NCBI GenBank assembly: GCA_034408895.1
Contig: JAWXCI010000012.1
Coordinates: 1-28,962 of the forward strand
Length of the DNA stretch: 28,962 bases
Reading direction: 5' to 3'
Source of the DNA: UBA4660 sp034408895
Lineage (GTDB): Bacteria > Bacteroidota > Bacteroidia > Flavobacteriales_D > Sanyastnellaceae
Below the pieces are notes generated by a model, which saw only the letters and a program-made list of their open reading frames with translations, was not told the origin of the DNA and made no database searches. The translations under genes and the position numbers were made by a program. Positions 9,001 to 17,358 of the stretch are shown here, piece after piece; position 1 is the stretch's first letter, and the number at the start of each line of letters is the position of its first letter.

Positions 9001-9055
9001 ACATTTTCATTGCGATACGGAAGACCAGACATCCATCGGGATAATGAATCACTAA
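6026..9055 (+). CDS. large two-domain amidohydrolase family protein, N-terminus truncated
   Basis: A product of about 1009 residues with two amidohydrolase-like halves. The N-terminal half (about 1-400) has the fold pattern (VIEAKGKFIYPSFIDLD) but lacks the metal-binding HxH after the first strand. The C-terminal half (from about 555) keeps it: GIINEHSHIA with H622 and H624, plus FNSDDAEM with D870 and the usual closing LNPAKLLHLDHRMGSIKVGK. A Lys-rich linker lies near residue 520. The frame continues upstream of GTG 6026 with family-like residues (TFPYNGVKPKD) to a TAG at 5972, without a signal peptide. The original N-terminus was therefore probably lost by a deletion joining it to the barrel gene. 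It is followed 16 bases later by a second amidohydrolase, likely the same operon. The substrate is unknown. Confidence 0.88.
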   Translation: MTSVAITHATIFSDYQTKMEDATLVFEKGKVIAVGKDVAIPKNAVVIEAKGKFIYPSFIDLDSDYGMPKVEQRERQFGGKPQYESNRKGAFGWNDAIRSDINASSVFFTNEDAAKELRGLGFGTVLSHQHDGITRGTSALVCLGLDENIVLIRSNAAAHYSFNKGSSSQTYPSSLLGSIALLRQTYYDAQWYGPQTPKAGSTTERNLSLEAFNSFQDLPQIFETGDKWSVLRADKVGDEFNTQYIFRSNGNEYQRLNEIKATGGSFILPLNFPDAYDVSDPYLTRMVSTEEMKHWELAPSNCAMMVKEQIPIALTLSGLQDKSVFMKNLRKAISRGLSEQEALRSLTHTPASLIKAENEIGSLKNGTWANFIITSENIFEEGAVIHENWVQGEQYIIESSDKINLAGNYNLGLPKHTYELTVTGEPGKPKAEILYYSLKKNDDGTTKPDTTKYSVNISQNGQLITLTFEAKDDFYKGVLRLGGDVDVTNNVWKGKGQAPEGEWFEWISTPSTSSKAIPKSDEKKDKAKKDSTAAAMNEKFGDIIYPFVAYGWREKPKQETVLIKNATVWTCEAEGKIENGQVLINGGKIVAVGKSVDASAFPNARIIDANGKHVSPGIINEHSHIALESVNEGGQASSAEVEEASVVWPEDINIYRQLSGGVTASQLLHGSANPIGGQSALVKMHWGGNADDMLIDNADGFIKFALGENVKQSNWGDNVNERFPQTRMGVEQIYYDLFIRAREYGEEWRNYITGISKKGKKGTLPNTPRRDLELETLSEILRKERFITCHSYVQSEINTLMHVADSMGFTINTFTHILEGYKVADKMKAHGAGASSFSDWWAYKMEVKDAIPHNGALLWEQGVIVAFNSDDAEMARRLNQEAAKAVKYGGVPEEEALKFVTLNPAKLLHLDHRMGSIKVGKDADLVVWSDHPLSIYAKAEQTFVDGICYYDMNKDKEMDAWLIAERARLIQKMLTAKAGGESTQQPKVKEKKHFHCDTEDQTSIGIMNH

Positions 9056-9071
9056 ATAGGAAACAGATTTC

Positions 9072-10408
9072 ATGAAGAAGAAACTCAACATATCAATTCA
9101 ACTTGCGTTGTCAATTGTCCTTAGTCTCCCGATGACTATCGGGATAGCGATAGCCCAACAAAATCCAACCCCATCTCCCCCCCAATCAAAATCCATTTTG
9201 ATTCTTAATGCAATTGCGCACATTGGCAACGGAGAGATGATTGAAAATTCAGCCATCGGGTTCAAGGATGGAAAGATTGAATTGATGGCGGATGCACGGT
9301 TGATTCGTTTGTCAGCAGATGCGTATGACACGACTATCTATGCAGATGGAATGCATGTCTATCCAGGATTCATTGCATGTAACTCGACACTTGGGCTTCT
9401 TGAAATTGATGCAGTTCGGGCCACCAACGATATGAGTGATGTGGGAACATTCAAACCTTCGATGCGTGCTGCCATTGCATATAATACAGATTCGGAAATT
9501 ATTCCCACAGTGAGAAGCAACGGTGTGCTGATGGGACAAATCACACCGCGTGGTGGTACCATCAGCGGCACTTCCAGCGTGATGCAATTCGATGCATGGA
9601 ACTGGGAAGATGCCATTATTCGTGAAGATGATGGAGTGCATCTCAACTGGCCACAGGTTTATCACAAACATTACGACAAGGGTAAAGTGAATATTGAGAA
9701 GGTAAAATCTTATGACCAGCAACTGCGTGAGATTGAAACCTTTTTTGATGAAGCAAAAGCATACTTCGCATCGAAAACCGGCATTACTGAAGTTCGTTTT
9801 GAAGCCATTCGCGGGATTGTTGAAGGAACTCAAACACTCTACGTTCATGCCGATGAAGCAAAGTCCATAACAGAGACTCTCAATTTCAAAAAGAAAAATG
9901 GAATCCGGAATCTGGTGCTTGTCGGTGGATACGATGCGTGGATGGTTTCCGATGATTTGAAATCGAACAATGTTGCGGTGATGCTTCCACGCACCCACTC
10001 ACTTCCGCAATACAGCGAAGATGATATTGACCTTCCTTTCAAGATTCCGAAAATGGTTTTTGATGCAGGCCTCACTTTTTGTTTGCAGAACTCCGGGGGA
10101 ATGGAACGCGCAGGTGCTCGCAATCTTCCGTTCCTTGCAGGAACCGCTGTTGCTTACGGTTTGCCTTATGAAGAAGCGGTGAAAAGCATCACACTTTCAC
10201 CAGCGAAAATTCTGGGTATTGATTCTACATGTGGATCATTGGAAACCGGAAAAGATGCACACTGTTTATTTCAGAAGGCGATGCACTTGACATGCGCACC
10301 AACAAACTGACCCACGCATTTATTCAGGGAAGAACAATTGACCTCAACAACAAACAGACGGAACTTTACGAGAAGTACAAGAAGAAATATGATGAGGAGA
10401 AACAGTAA
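9072..10408 (+). CDS. secreted amidohydrolase-like protein, frameshifted near the 3' end
   Basis: The intact product would have about 445 residues. It begins with a signal peptide (MKKKLNISIQLALSIVLSL, ending near AIAQQ). The body follows the imidazolonepropionase-related amidohydrolase pattern (MHVYPGFIACNSTLGL, ITPRGGTISGTSS, FLAGTAVAYGLPYEEAVKS), but the HxH metal site is replaced by CNS, so it may not be catalytic. The frame breaks at about 10259: the uninterrupted frame stops at 10308-10310, whereas the next frame continues TLFISEGDALDMRTNKL to TAA 10406-10408. One missing A (GCACACTG for GCAACACTG) explains it. A palindromic repeat lies inside the signal-peptide coding part (9127-9144). 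It probably works with the upstream amidohydrolase (inference from the tandem arrangement). Confidence 0.85.
9127..9144. repeat. short interspersed palindrome (TCCCGAT..ATCGGGA) inside coding DNA
   Basis: TCCCGATGACTATCGGGA is an almost perfect inverted repeat with arms TCCCGAT / ATCGGGA. It lies within the signal-peptide codons of the second amidohydrolase, where it encodes part of LPMTIGIA. A related copy (CCTGATAGCTATCGGG) lies upstream of the superoxide dismutase gene. Confidence 0.6.
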
Positions 10409-10451
10409 TTTGTTTACCCAATTTTTGAAACATAGATTTGCGCATAGATAA

Positions 10452-10610
10452 AAAACACATTCACGAACCAGTGAGGAGAAGCTGGAACAGGTTCAACACA
10501 TTCTGGAACCAAAAAAGAAACCAGACACCAGGAAAGAGCGAATGAAGAAAAGAATGATTGAAGGAGCTTGGAAGTCAAACGAGGATATCAAAGCCGGGCG
10601 CTTAATGTAA
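10452..10610 (+). pseudogene. antitoxin-like remnant
   Basis: The frame reads SEEKLEQVQHILEPKKKP ... WKSNEDIKAGRLM and then TAA (10608-10610), after which the same frame goes on as IEDFEKEMDGF. Antitoxins encoded before RelE/ParE toxins often have a short charged tail of this kind, so the TAA looks like a nonsense change in the antitoxin (inference). No good start is present: the frame opens after TAA 10449-10451 without an ATG until MKKRMIEG. The DNA just before holds two CATAGAT copies (10432-10450). The family assignment rests mostly on the toxin-like sequence that follows. Confidence 0.45.
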
Positions 10611-10631
10611 ATAGAAGATTTCGAAAAGGAG

Positions 10632-10883
10632 ATGGACGGTTTCATTGAAACGCTTGATGCGGATAAAAAAGAAAAGTTGAACAAAGAAGATGATTTTAGC
10701 AAGAGCCAGGCAGATTCCTTTCCATTCATAGGTCAATTTGAGCCTCTACTCAATCATTTGAACCATGCTCACAGAAGAATAATAGTCGGCAACTACAAAA
10801 TCATTCACCTCGTATTCGAAAAGAAAATTGTGATAACAGACAGCTTCGACTCGCGACAAGACCCGGACAAAATGAAACCTTAA
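10632..10883 (+). pseudogene. RelE/ParE-type toxin remnant
   Basis: The C-terminal part, HRRIIVGNYKIIHLVFE followed by VITDSFDSRQDPDKMK, is the classic end of a RelE/ParE-superfamily toxin (conserved Arg, YKI strand, FDSRQ.P..M ending). The 83-residue frame from ATG 10632 begins instead with the antitoxin-like FIETLDADKKEKL, and most of the toxin's N-terminal half is missing. Antitoxin and toxin remnants are thus fused by an internal deletion plus a nonsense codon. It is convergent with trpS, overlapping its stop by about 4 bases. An intact RelE-type toxin would be an mRNA-cleaving or gyrase-poisoning protein of about 95-100 residues. Confidence 0.6.
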
Positions 10884-11851
10884 TAACCCAATTTCTCCCT
10901 TACTCTCTTCAACGTCTTGCTGGCAACCAACGATGCCTTTTCTGAACCCACTAAAAGTTTCCTGTCCAGTTCTGCAACATCATTCATATAGGTGTTGAAC
11001 TGTTCCCGCTCTTTTGCAAATCGCGAAAGAATCATTTCATACAAATCTTTTTTCGCATGTCCCCAGCCGTAGCCACCGGCTTCCAACTTTGATTTCATTT
11101 CTGCTGATTGTGCTGCGGGTGCAATGAGTTTGTAGAGTTGATAGACTACGCTCGCTTCTGCATTTTTGGGTTCTTCAAGAGCCGTAGCATCTGTGATTAT
11201 TTTTTTGTTGATGACGTCTTTCAATTCTTTTTCCGACAAAAAAATATTGATGTAGTTACCGTAGCTCTTGCTCATTTTTTGTCCATCGGTGCCGGGAACG
11301 TACATGGTTTCCTTATTCACCTGTGCCTCTGGAATCACAAGTGTTTCACCCATAGTGTTATTAAACTTCTCTGCCATATCGCGCGCCATCTCCAGGTGCT
11401 GCATCTGGTCTTTACCTACTGGAACAATGTTGGCATCGTAAAGAAGGATGTCGGCAGCCATGAGCACAGGATAAACAAACAGTCCCGCATTAATATCACT
11501 CAACCTGTCGCTCTTATCTTTAAAACTGTGCGCATTGGCAAGCATTGGATACGGTGTAAAGCAGTTGAGATACCATGTCAGTTCAGCAACCTGCGGCACA
11601 TCGCTCTGGCGGTAGAGCGTGTTTTTTTCAATATCAAATCCGAAAGCGAGCCACGTTGCGGCCACTGCATAAGAGTTGAATTTCATCTCCTCTGCATTTT
11701 TTATTTGTGTAAGCGAATGGAAGTTTGCAATAAAGAGAAATGCTTCATTCAGCGGTTTGTCGCTTGCTTCAATTGCGGGAATAATTGCACCGAGGATATT
11801 CCCAAGATGAGGAACTCCGGTGGATTGTATGCCTGTGAGGATGCGTGCCAT
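10880..11851 (-). CDS. trpS: tryptophanyl-tRNA synthetase
   Basis: A 323-residue class I aminoacyl-tRNA synthetase that charges tRNA-Trp. The HIGH-type motif is PHLGN (residues 14-18), PVGKDQMQHLEMARD covers the Trp-binding region (144-158), and KMSKS is at 192-196 (GQKMSKSYGN). The length is normal for bacterial TrpRS. The start MARILTGIQSTG is the expected N-terminus. A three-unit heptamer array (11881-11901) lies 29-50 bases upstream of the ATG, in the leader or promoter region. Confidence 0.97.
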   Translation of the reverse strand: MARILTGIQSTGVPHLGNILGAIIPAIEASDKPLNEAFLFIANFHSLTQIKNAEEMKFNSYAVAATWLAFGFDIEKNTLYRQSDVPQVAELTWYLNCFTPYPMLANAHSFKDKSDRLSDINAGLFVYPVLMAADILLYDANIVPVGKDQMQHLEMARDMAEKFNNTMGETLVIPEAQVNKETMYVPGTDGQKMSKSYGNYINIFLSEKELKDVINKKIITDATALEEPKNAEASVVYQLYKLIAPAAQSAEMKSKLEAGGYGWGHAKKDLYEMILSRFAKEREQFNTYMNDVAELDRKLLVGSEKASLVASKTLKRVREKLGY

Positions 11852-11880
11852 AATGTGGGAGCAAGAATAGGATGGAGGAG

Positions 11881-11901
11881 GCAGTTAGCAGCAGGCAGCG
11901 G
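11881..11901. repeat. heptamer repeat array (GCAGnnn) upstream of trpS
   Basis: Three consecutive 7-base units share a GCAG core: GCAGTTA, GCAGCAG, GCAGCGG. They lie 29-50 bases upstream of the trpS start codon. Other arrays with 7-base period but different units occur before brxA and aspS and at the right window end. Confidence 0.5.
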
Positions 11902-12002
11902 CCACCAAGGCGTGGAGCAGGTATTTATCCTTTCAGTTCAAACGCATGAACAATCGGGTAATCGAATCTAATCCGCAGGATTCATTTTTCAATAATTCCT
12001 CT

Positions 12003-15000
12003 TCACGGCATAACACCTACCTTCAAAACAGATAGGCCATTAGTTCCGTAAACGTTGATGTAATACAATCCAGCAGCTAATGAATTTGTTGAAATCGAAA
12101 TTATGTTGCCAGCTTGGTTGATGGTGTATTGCAAGTCCACAATTTGTCCACTTGCCGCACACATCTGAAGTATCAATGGCTGTGGAATTCCCGGAAGTAA
12201 AAGAACAATGTCGTTTCCCGCTTCAACCGGATTGGGATAAACTATGATAGTTTCCTGACGAACCTCATCGATGCTGACATCCGTGCTAATGTCAAAAAAA
12301 TCGGTGAGTGTTGAAGGCAATTGCGTATTACCCGCTTCATCCGACAATCCTGAAAAAACTATGTCAACCCCAAAAACATTTTCGGTGGGGGCGGTAACAT
12401 CAAAAGCAGCTTCAAATGAAAAATCATTCAGCCATGATGAAGAATTCTGATTCAGGGAAATTACCGGTGTTGGATCTTCAACAGGAAAAGTGACAAGTGC
12501 ATTCACGTTGTCGTTGTTCATGCTTTCATCAAATGAAGCCGTAAGGGAAAATCCAATTGCACCTGCATCGGCAGGTGCTATAGTGTAGGTATTTGCCAGC
12601 AGCATGATGAGTTCAGGATTGCGCGTGTCCACACTAAACAGGTTGGGTTGTGAAAATGCAGATTGAAGATTTTCATTTATATCAGCACCAGCTGAAACCT
12701 CAACACCTAAATCATCCAACTCAATTCCCGCATCCAACACATTATAGGCAGCTACATACTCTTGGGGCGAAACCCATTGGCTCAAACCGCTATTGAAATT
12801 CAAAGTGGACAGCAACAAGTCTTCATCACCGAATGTGATTGCAGGATTTAATGCAGCAACAGGTTCACTATAAACGATGTTCAATGTGAATCCTGTCGAA
12901 ACATTTTCATCCGAGATCTGATCGTCATTTGCCACCACTGAAATGATAGTCGGATTTTTTGTGTCAATGGAAAATACATCGGCCAACATTTTCTGGAGTT
13001 GGATATTGCCAGCAACATCACTGGATGCCGAAACCTGGACAGCAATTTCGTACAACTCCACATTCATGTCTGTGATATTGATTGCAAAATGAAAGTTGGT
13101 GGCATCAGTCCAGCCAGAAAAATCATGGTTGATTTCAATTCCGGCTTCATAAAGATTCACTCCGGGAATTTCCAAAACCGGGTTGGAAGAAGTGTTCATG
13201 GCTTCATCGTAAACAACATCAATCAGCAAAACGGATTCGCCTACATCATCATCACTGAACATGTTGGCTGAAGGAACAATGGAAATAAGCGAAGGATTTT
13301 TTGTGTCAATGATGAACAGGTTTTCAGTATTGAAAATTGATTGAATATTTCCTGCGGCATCGGTCATGCCTTCCACCTGGATGTCAATGTTGTTCAGTTC
13401 CACACCAAGATCCTGCGCGTCAAACACCGCGATGAAAGTTTGCGCATCGCTCCACTCACTGTTTGTTGAATTGAAAGCGAGAGTGGAAGACGGATCATCA
13501 GCAGTGAAGGAAATGACTGGCACTTGATTGACATCCATACTTTCATTGAAATGACATACCATGCTGAAACTTCCACTCGTAGCGTCCACATCATTCAGAA
13601 TTGAATCAGATGACATCCATTCCATCTCGGGGTTTTGCATATCCACCACAATGGGTTGTGCAAATGCCGGAACTATTTTCAGTCCATCCAGATCCTCTGC
13701 CCATGTCACTTTCATTACACAGTTAGTCTGAAATTCATTGGCATCAACCACTGTGTAGAACATGGAGAATTGGTTGACATCTGTCCAGTACCAATCATAA
13801 ATCTGGATGGTGGAATCAAGTGGATTGTCAAAAGGAAAAGAGGCAATGGGATCTATCTCGATGTTCATCTCTTCAGAAAAAGTGATGCTCAGCCAACCCA
13901 ATGTTTCCGCATCGGCATCAGTATTCAGGTTGTCGCTCCACTCAATGGAAACCACATGAGGAATTCCTGCATCCAGGTATTCGTTGGTTTTGTCCACAGC
14001 CTGCGGCCCGATGATTAAACCTGCTTTTCGCCCCGGGATATCACACTGTGGAGGGATCACGCCACTGTAAATTCTTGAGAGTGCGCATTGGTCTGCAGCA
14101 TCGCGGTAAGTAGCCCATTGCAATGTGAGCGGAATAGATGGTCCTTCACTAGCGATAAAATCATCTTCATCCAAAGGCACTTCGTAAAGCCCGCCAGGGA
14201 AATATGGATTGCCAGTTATGCCAGTTAGAATTTCAGCAGCAGCTCTTGCAATAGTGGCATGACCGGAGTAGTATGATTGATAGGGCGGAGTGACAAACGT
14301 GGAGGGCTGGTAAGAAACTATGTTTTTCGCAAGAATCCATTGCACAGCTTCTTCACCAGTCATTTGTACAGGTCCTGCAAAAGTGAAAATCTTGATTTCA
14401 TCCAGGTGCTCATTAATATCGCCTACCAACGGATCACCTTCTTCAATCAACTCAATAAATCCTGGAATAAGCGGCAAGCCACCAGGATGATAGTGCGGCA
14501 AATCTTCATCGGTTGACTGACCGAGGTGAGCCATAAACCGGATTGCAGAAATAGGCCGCGGATAATCATAATAACCTTTTGCGCTCCAACATGCAATGGC
14601 TGCATCATGCACTCCGCCTCCCAGTGCGAGGTAGGCGCGAACGTCATATTCAAGATCATCGAGTATCGGGCCCTCACCCTCCCAGCGTTTTTCAAATCCG
14701 GGTGTTGTCATCACACTATTCAAAATTTCAAACCAATGGCCTGCCGGTGTTATATCGTTGGAATAAGACCAGAATTCTGAAATCGCGCGGGTATAATCTC
14801 CTCGCGGAACCGATTGCGATTGGTAGGGGAGATTGGTAACTGGATTCATGTCATAGCCCTCTCCCCAATTTCCTCCTTCCCACACATTGTAAAATTCCTT
14901 GTACTCTTCAAATGTTGTTGGCAGTTGATCAATGTTGATGATGTCAAGATTGCCAATTGCCGAAGGGGATATCTCCATCATCTGCTCGTCTTCTATTACA

Positions 15001-15890
15001 TGAAAAGATTGCCAGATGATGTCGGTAGTGAAGCCCCATTTATCAAAATCATCTTCAAATCCGGTTTGAAGAGTGGTGTCGAGTAAGGGTGGTGATCCCG
15101 GATCGAGATATACATTCCACAGTGGTCCCTCACCATCATGAATTGTTTTTTGTTCATCAGTCAGCCCGAAAGGAACAACGTTGCCCCACTCCGGGGTCAA
15201 TGCCGGAACTGTGCTTTGAGGAGGAATCGCATTATCATTTAATTGAGCAACAAAGTCCAATGGTTGCCAGCGATTGGGATCAGTCATAAGCGGATTGCCA
15301 GTAAACGCAGGCCACAAAGAACCATTCACTGGCTGATAGTAGGTACTTACATAATTATTCACCTGGTTTGAACCATCACCAATGGCAAACTCTTCCATTT
15401 TCGCTGCGATGTAGTTTCCCAACTTAGCCGGATCTCCATCCGCATAGTTAGTAGAGGTGATGGAAGAATCGTATCCCAAAGCAATCATCTGCGCATTGAT
15501 CAAGCCCTGGATAATAACTAGCTTGGCCGGAGACGCTGTGAAGTTGGTGTATCTGGTCCAGAGGAATCTATACATGGCATAACTGATGGCTTCTTCTCGT
15601 GCTGCCTGCACATTATCAGGAATGGTAATCCCGTTAAAAGGACATGAATAACCACCCCATGTATTTCCCAGAAAGTAAGTGTCGGCATCATCATCATACG
15701 CAGCCCAGCAATCATACATCAGCACTGCTGCATGACAAAGGTTGCGGGCATGCACAGTAGGTTTAGGAGAATAATTTCGGATGCAGTTGAGTTGGGTTTC
15801 ATTCCACAATATGGCGATTGAAGAGTCCTGTGACTTGATCGTCATCCCACCAAAAAGAAGAAAAGATACAAGCAGAATTTTGCTTTTCAT
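12003..15890 (-). CDS. secreted vanadium haloperoxidase-like (PAP2 superfamily) protein with repeats and T9SS tail
   Basis: A 1295-residue exported protein with a signal peptide (MKSKILLVSFLLFGGMTIKS). Residues about 30-660 resemble vanadium-dependent haloperoxidases of the PAP2 superfamily: K438-x6-R445-P446 (KGYYDYPRP), SGH with H544, and S605-R606. The C-terminal vanadate-binding His expected after SRxxxxx is Ile (I612, SRIYSGVIPP), so peroxidase activity is doubtful. From about residue 665 follow roughly five beta-sandwich repeats of about 113 residues, separated by linkers of DTKNP type (near 750, 862, 975, 1087). The last 79 residues (VYPNPVEAGND ... LKVGVMP) are a type A T9SS sorting domain. 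The gene stands alone on the minus strand, divergent from plsC. Confidence 0.88.
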   Translation of the reverse strand: MKSKILLVSFLLFGGMTIKSQDSSIAILWNETQLNCIRNYSPKPTVHARNLCHAAVLMYDCWAAYDDDADTYFLGNTWGGYSCPFNGITIPDNVQAAREEAISYAMYRFLWTRYTNFTASPAKLVIIQGLINAQMIALGYDSSITSTNYADGDPAKLGNYIAAKMEEFAIGDGSNQVNNYVSTYYQPVNGSLWPAFTGNPLMTDPNRWQPLDFVAQLNDNAIPPQSTVPALTPEWGNVVPFGLTDEQKTIHDGEGPLWNVYLDPGSPPLLDTTLQTGFEDDFDKWGFTTDIIWQSFHVIEDEQMMEISPSAIGNLDIINIDQLPTTFEEYKEFYNVWEGGNWGEGYDMNPVTNLPYQSQSVPRGDYTRAISEFWSYSNDITPAGHWFEILNSVMTTPGFEKRWEGEGPILDDLEYDVRAYLALGGGVHDAAIACWSAKGYYDYPRPISAIRFMAHLGQSTDEDLPHYHPGGLPLIPGFIELIEEGDPLVGDINEHLDEIKIFTFAGPVQMTGEEAVQWILAKNIVSYQPSTFVTPPYQSYYSGHATIARAAAEILTGITGNPYFPGGLYEVPLDEDDFIASEGPSIPLTLQWATYRDAADQCALSRIYSGVIPPQCDIPGRKAGLIIGPQAVDKTNEYLDAGIPHVVSIEWSDNLNTDADAETLGWLSITFSEEMNIEIDPIASFPFDNPLDSTIQIYDWYWTDVNQFSMFYTVVDANEFQTNCVMKVTWAEDLDGLKIVPAFAQPIVVDMQNPEMEWMSSDSILNDVDATSGSFSMVCHFNESMDVNQVPVISFTADDPSSTLAFNSTNSEWSDAQTFIAVFDAQDLGVELNNIDIQVEGMTDAAGNIQSIFNTENLFIIDTKNPSLISIVPSANMFSDDDVGESVLLIDVVYDEAMNTSSNPVLEIPGVNLYEAGIEINHDFSGWTDATNFHFAINITDMNVELYEIAVQVSASSDVAGNIQLQKMLADVFSIDTKNPTIISVVANDDQISDENVSTGFTLNIVYSEPVAALNPAITFGDEDLLLSTLNFNSGLSQWVSPQEYVAAYNVLDAGIELDDLGVEVSAGADINENLQSAFSQPNLFSVDTRNPELIMLLANTYTIAPADAGAIGFSLTASFDESMNNDNVNALVTFPVEDPTPVISLNQNSSSWLNDFSFEAAFDVTAPTENVFGVDIVFSGLSDEAGNTQLPSTLTDFFDISTDVSIDEVRQETIIVYPNPVEAGNDIVLLLPGIPQPLILQMCAASGQIVDLQYTINQAGNIISISTNSLAAGLYYINVYGTNGLSVLKVGVMP

Positions 15891-15990
15891 AATCAGGTGT
15901 TGTTAGTTGAAATAAACCAGCCCTAAGGTTGAACAATTGAATTTGTCGTATTGCATTTCACTGTGCAACCGACAGGAATTTTGGTCTTTG

Positions 15991-16019
15991 TAAAAGTAGG
16001 AGAATTTGAATGCGGCAAA
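15991..16019 (-). promoter_or_regulatory. candidate Bacteroidota promoter for the haloperoxidase-like gene
   Basis: On the minus strand TTTG (16019-16016) is followed after 17 bases by TACTTTTA (15998-15991), one mismatch from the TTTG / TAnnTTTG consensus. It is about 100 bases upstream of ATG 15890. The TTTG box falls in the loop of the palindrome at 16006-16028. Confidence 0.45.
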
Positions 16020-16028
16020 TGCATTCAA
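16006..16028. promoter_or_regulatory. operator-like palindrome TTGAATGC-N7-GCATTCAA
   Basis: Perfect 8-base arms with a 7-base centre lie in the 267-base region between the divergent haloperoxidase-like gene and plsC. The site overlaps the -33 box of the candidate minus-strand promoter. A dimeric repressor site is a reasonable reading, but no regulator is known. Confidence 0.4.
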
Positions 16029-16157
16029 CCGATGCACGGGAATGGCAATAACCTGAACTGAACCTGATGTCCGCTGTTCAATTGCACACAACAGACATGG
16101 CCTGTACTATGAAAGAGCAGGTGTACATTCGCGCTCCTTTTTTTTCAAAAACCTGTT

Positions 16158-16916
16158 TTGAAATACCTGCTTGCCCCTGTTTTCCTGTTGTACAAGCTGT
16201 GGATTGGAATTGTGTTCTGGTTCACATTGGTATTGCTCTACCCTGTTTTTTACATTTTGCTTTCAAAAGAAAAATGGTATCCCATCGCATTTGAGATGAA
16301 AAAGTTTTGGTCCATTTTGATTTCGTTTTTGATTTTTTGCCCGATTCGCGCGAAGTACAAAGCAGACCTTCCGAAGCGTCCGTACATAATTTGCTCCAAC
16401 CACAGTTCTTATCTTGACACTGTGTTCATGTATTCAATCTTCAGCGATTACTTTTTGTTTGTGGGCAAGGGAGAATTGCTGAAGTGGCCTTTGTTCCGCA
16501 TGTTCTTCAAGACGATGAACATTCCTGTGCACCGCAACAATTCACGAAAGGCATTTAATGCACTCCAGAAAGCATACGAAGCCATTGAACGGAAAGAGTG
16601 CGTGGCCATTTATCCCGAAGGTACCATTCCCAATTCAGCACCGAAGATGAAGTTGTTCAAGAACGGTGCATTCCGGATGGCGGTGGATAAACAGGTTCCT
16701 GTTGTGCCGGTTACATGGCTCACCAATTACCTCATCATGAAAGACCCGGGCAAAATTTTCAGTTACTCGTTGCCCAAAGTTGTTCGTGTAATCGTTCATG
16801 CTCCCATCCATCCTACCGGAACTGGTGATGAAGATGTATCAAAACTTCGCAATGCTGTGTTCGCAGCAATTGATTCCGCATTGCCGGAAGAGTTCAGGAA
16901 ACATCATGGAGAATAA
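16158..16916 (+). CDS. 1-acyl-sn-glycerol-3-phosphate acyltransferase (PlsC-like)
   Basis: A 252-residue membrane-associated acyltransferase that would convert lysophosphatidate to phosphatidate, or acylate a related lipid. The catalytic NHSSYLD has H82 and D87 (HxxxxD), and YPEGT (152-156) is the glycerol-phosphate binding motif. A hydrophobic segment at about 8-35 anchors it to the inner membrane. The start is TTG 16158 (KYLLAPVFLLYK); no in-frame ATG lies just upstream, so the start is moderately certain. It is convergent with the bacilliredoxin gene, whose stop is 26 bases away. Other members of the family use different acyl acceptors, so the gene symbol is left open. Confidence 0.9.
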   Translation: MKYLLAPVFLLYKLWIGIVFWFTLVLLYPVFYILLSKEKWYPIAFEMKKFWSILISFLIFCPIRAKYKADLPKRPYIICSNHSSYLDTVFMYSIFSDYFLFVGKGELLKWPLFRMFFKTMNIPVHRNNSRKAFNALQKAYEAIERKECVAIYPEGTIPNSAPKMKLFKNGAFRMAVDKQVPVVPVTWLTNYLIMKDPGKIFSYSLPKVVRVIVHAPIHPTGTGDEDVSKLRNAVFAAIDSALPEEFRKHHGE

Positions 16917-16941
16917 CCTAAGTGCTCACCAAGATTAGTGG

Positions 16942-17352
16942 TTAGCAAAACTCCTCAAACGCAATCTTGAGATTATCGGCAATCATTTGGGGTGTGCGTC
17001 CCTCGATGTGGTGGCGTTCGATCATGTGCATCAGTTTGCCATCTTTAAATAACGCGATGCTGGGTGATGAAGGTGGATAAGGTAGCATGTATTTGCGTGC
17101 ACGTTCCACTGCCTCGCTATCCACACCAGCAAATGTCGTGGTGAGTTTTGCAGGAATTTTTTCGCTGGTGAGCGAAAGTTTTACTCCCGGGCGCATGCTT
17201 CCAGCAGCGCATCCGCACACGCTGTTGAGTACAACGAGTACAGTGCCTTCGCTATTTACTGCAGTGTCAACTGCTTCTGGTGTTTCAAGTTGCGCAAATC
17301 CTGCTCGGGTAAGCTCGTCACGCATGGGGGTTACTAGTTCTGGGGGATACAT
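16942..17352 (-). CDS. BrxA/BrxB family bacilliredoxin
   Basis: A 136-residue cytoplasmic protein of the YphP/YqiW (BrxA/BrxB) family, which removes bacillithiol from S-bacillithiolated proteins. The family-specific CGC active site is C46-G47-C48 (NSVCGCAAG). The start MYPPELVTPMRDELT and the fold elements PYPPSSPSIALFKDG and MIERHHIEGR are typical, and the length is normal. A 7-base periodic repeat begins only 7 bases upstream of the ATG. The TlpA-like gene lies 122 bases upstream on the same strand. Many Bacteroidota that encode this protein are thought to make bacillithiol. Confidence 0.93.
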   Translation of the reverse strand: MYPPELVTPMRDELTRAGFAQLETPEAVDTAVNSEGTVLVVLNSVCGCAAGSMRPGVKLSLTSEKIPAKLTTTFAGVDSEAVERARKYMLPYPPSSPSIALFKDGKLMHMIERHHIEGRTPQMIADNLKIAFEEFC

Positions 17353-17358
17353 TATTTT

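Noticed and set aside
16917..16941. Intrinsic terminator between plsC and brxA
   Set aside because: A weak stem (GCT-ACC / GGT-AGC with mismatch) is present, but there is no T-run.
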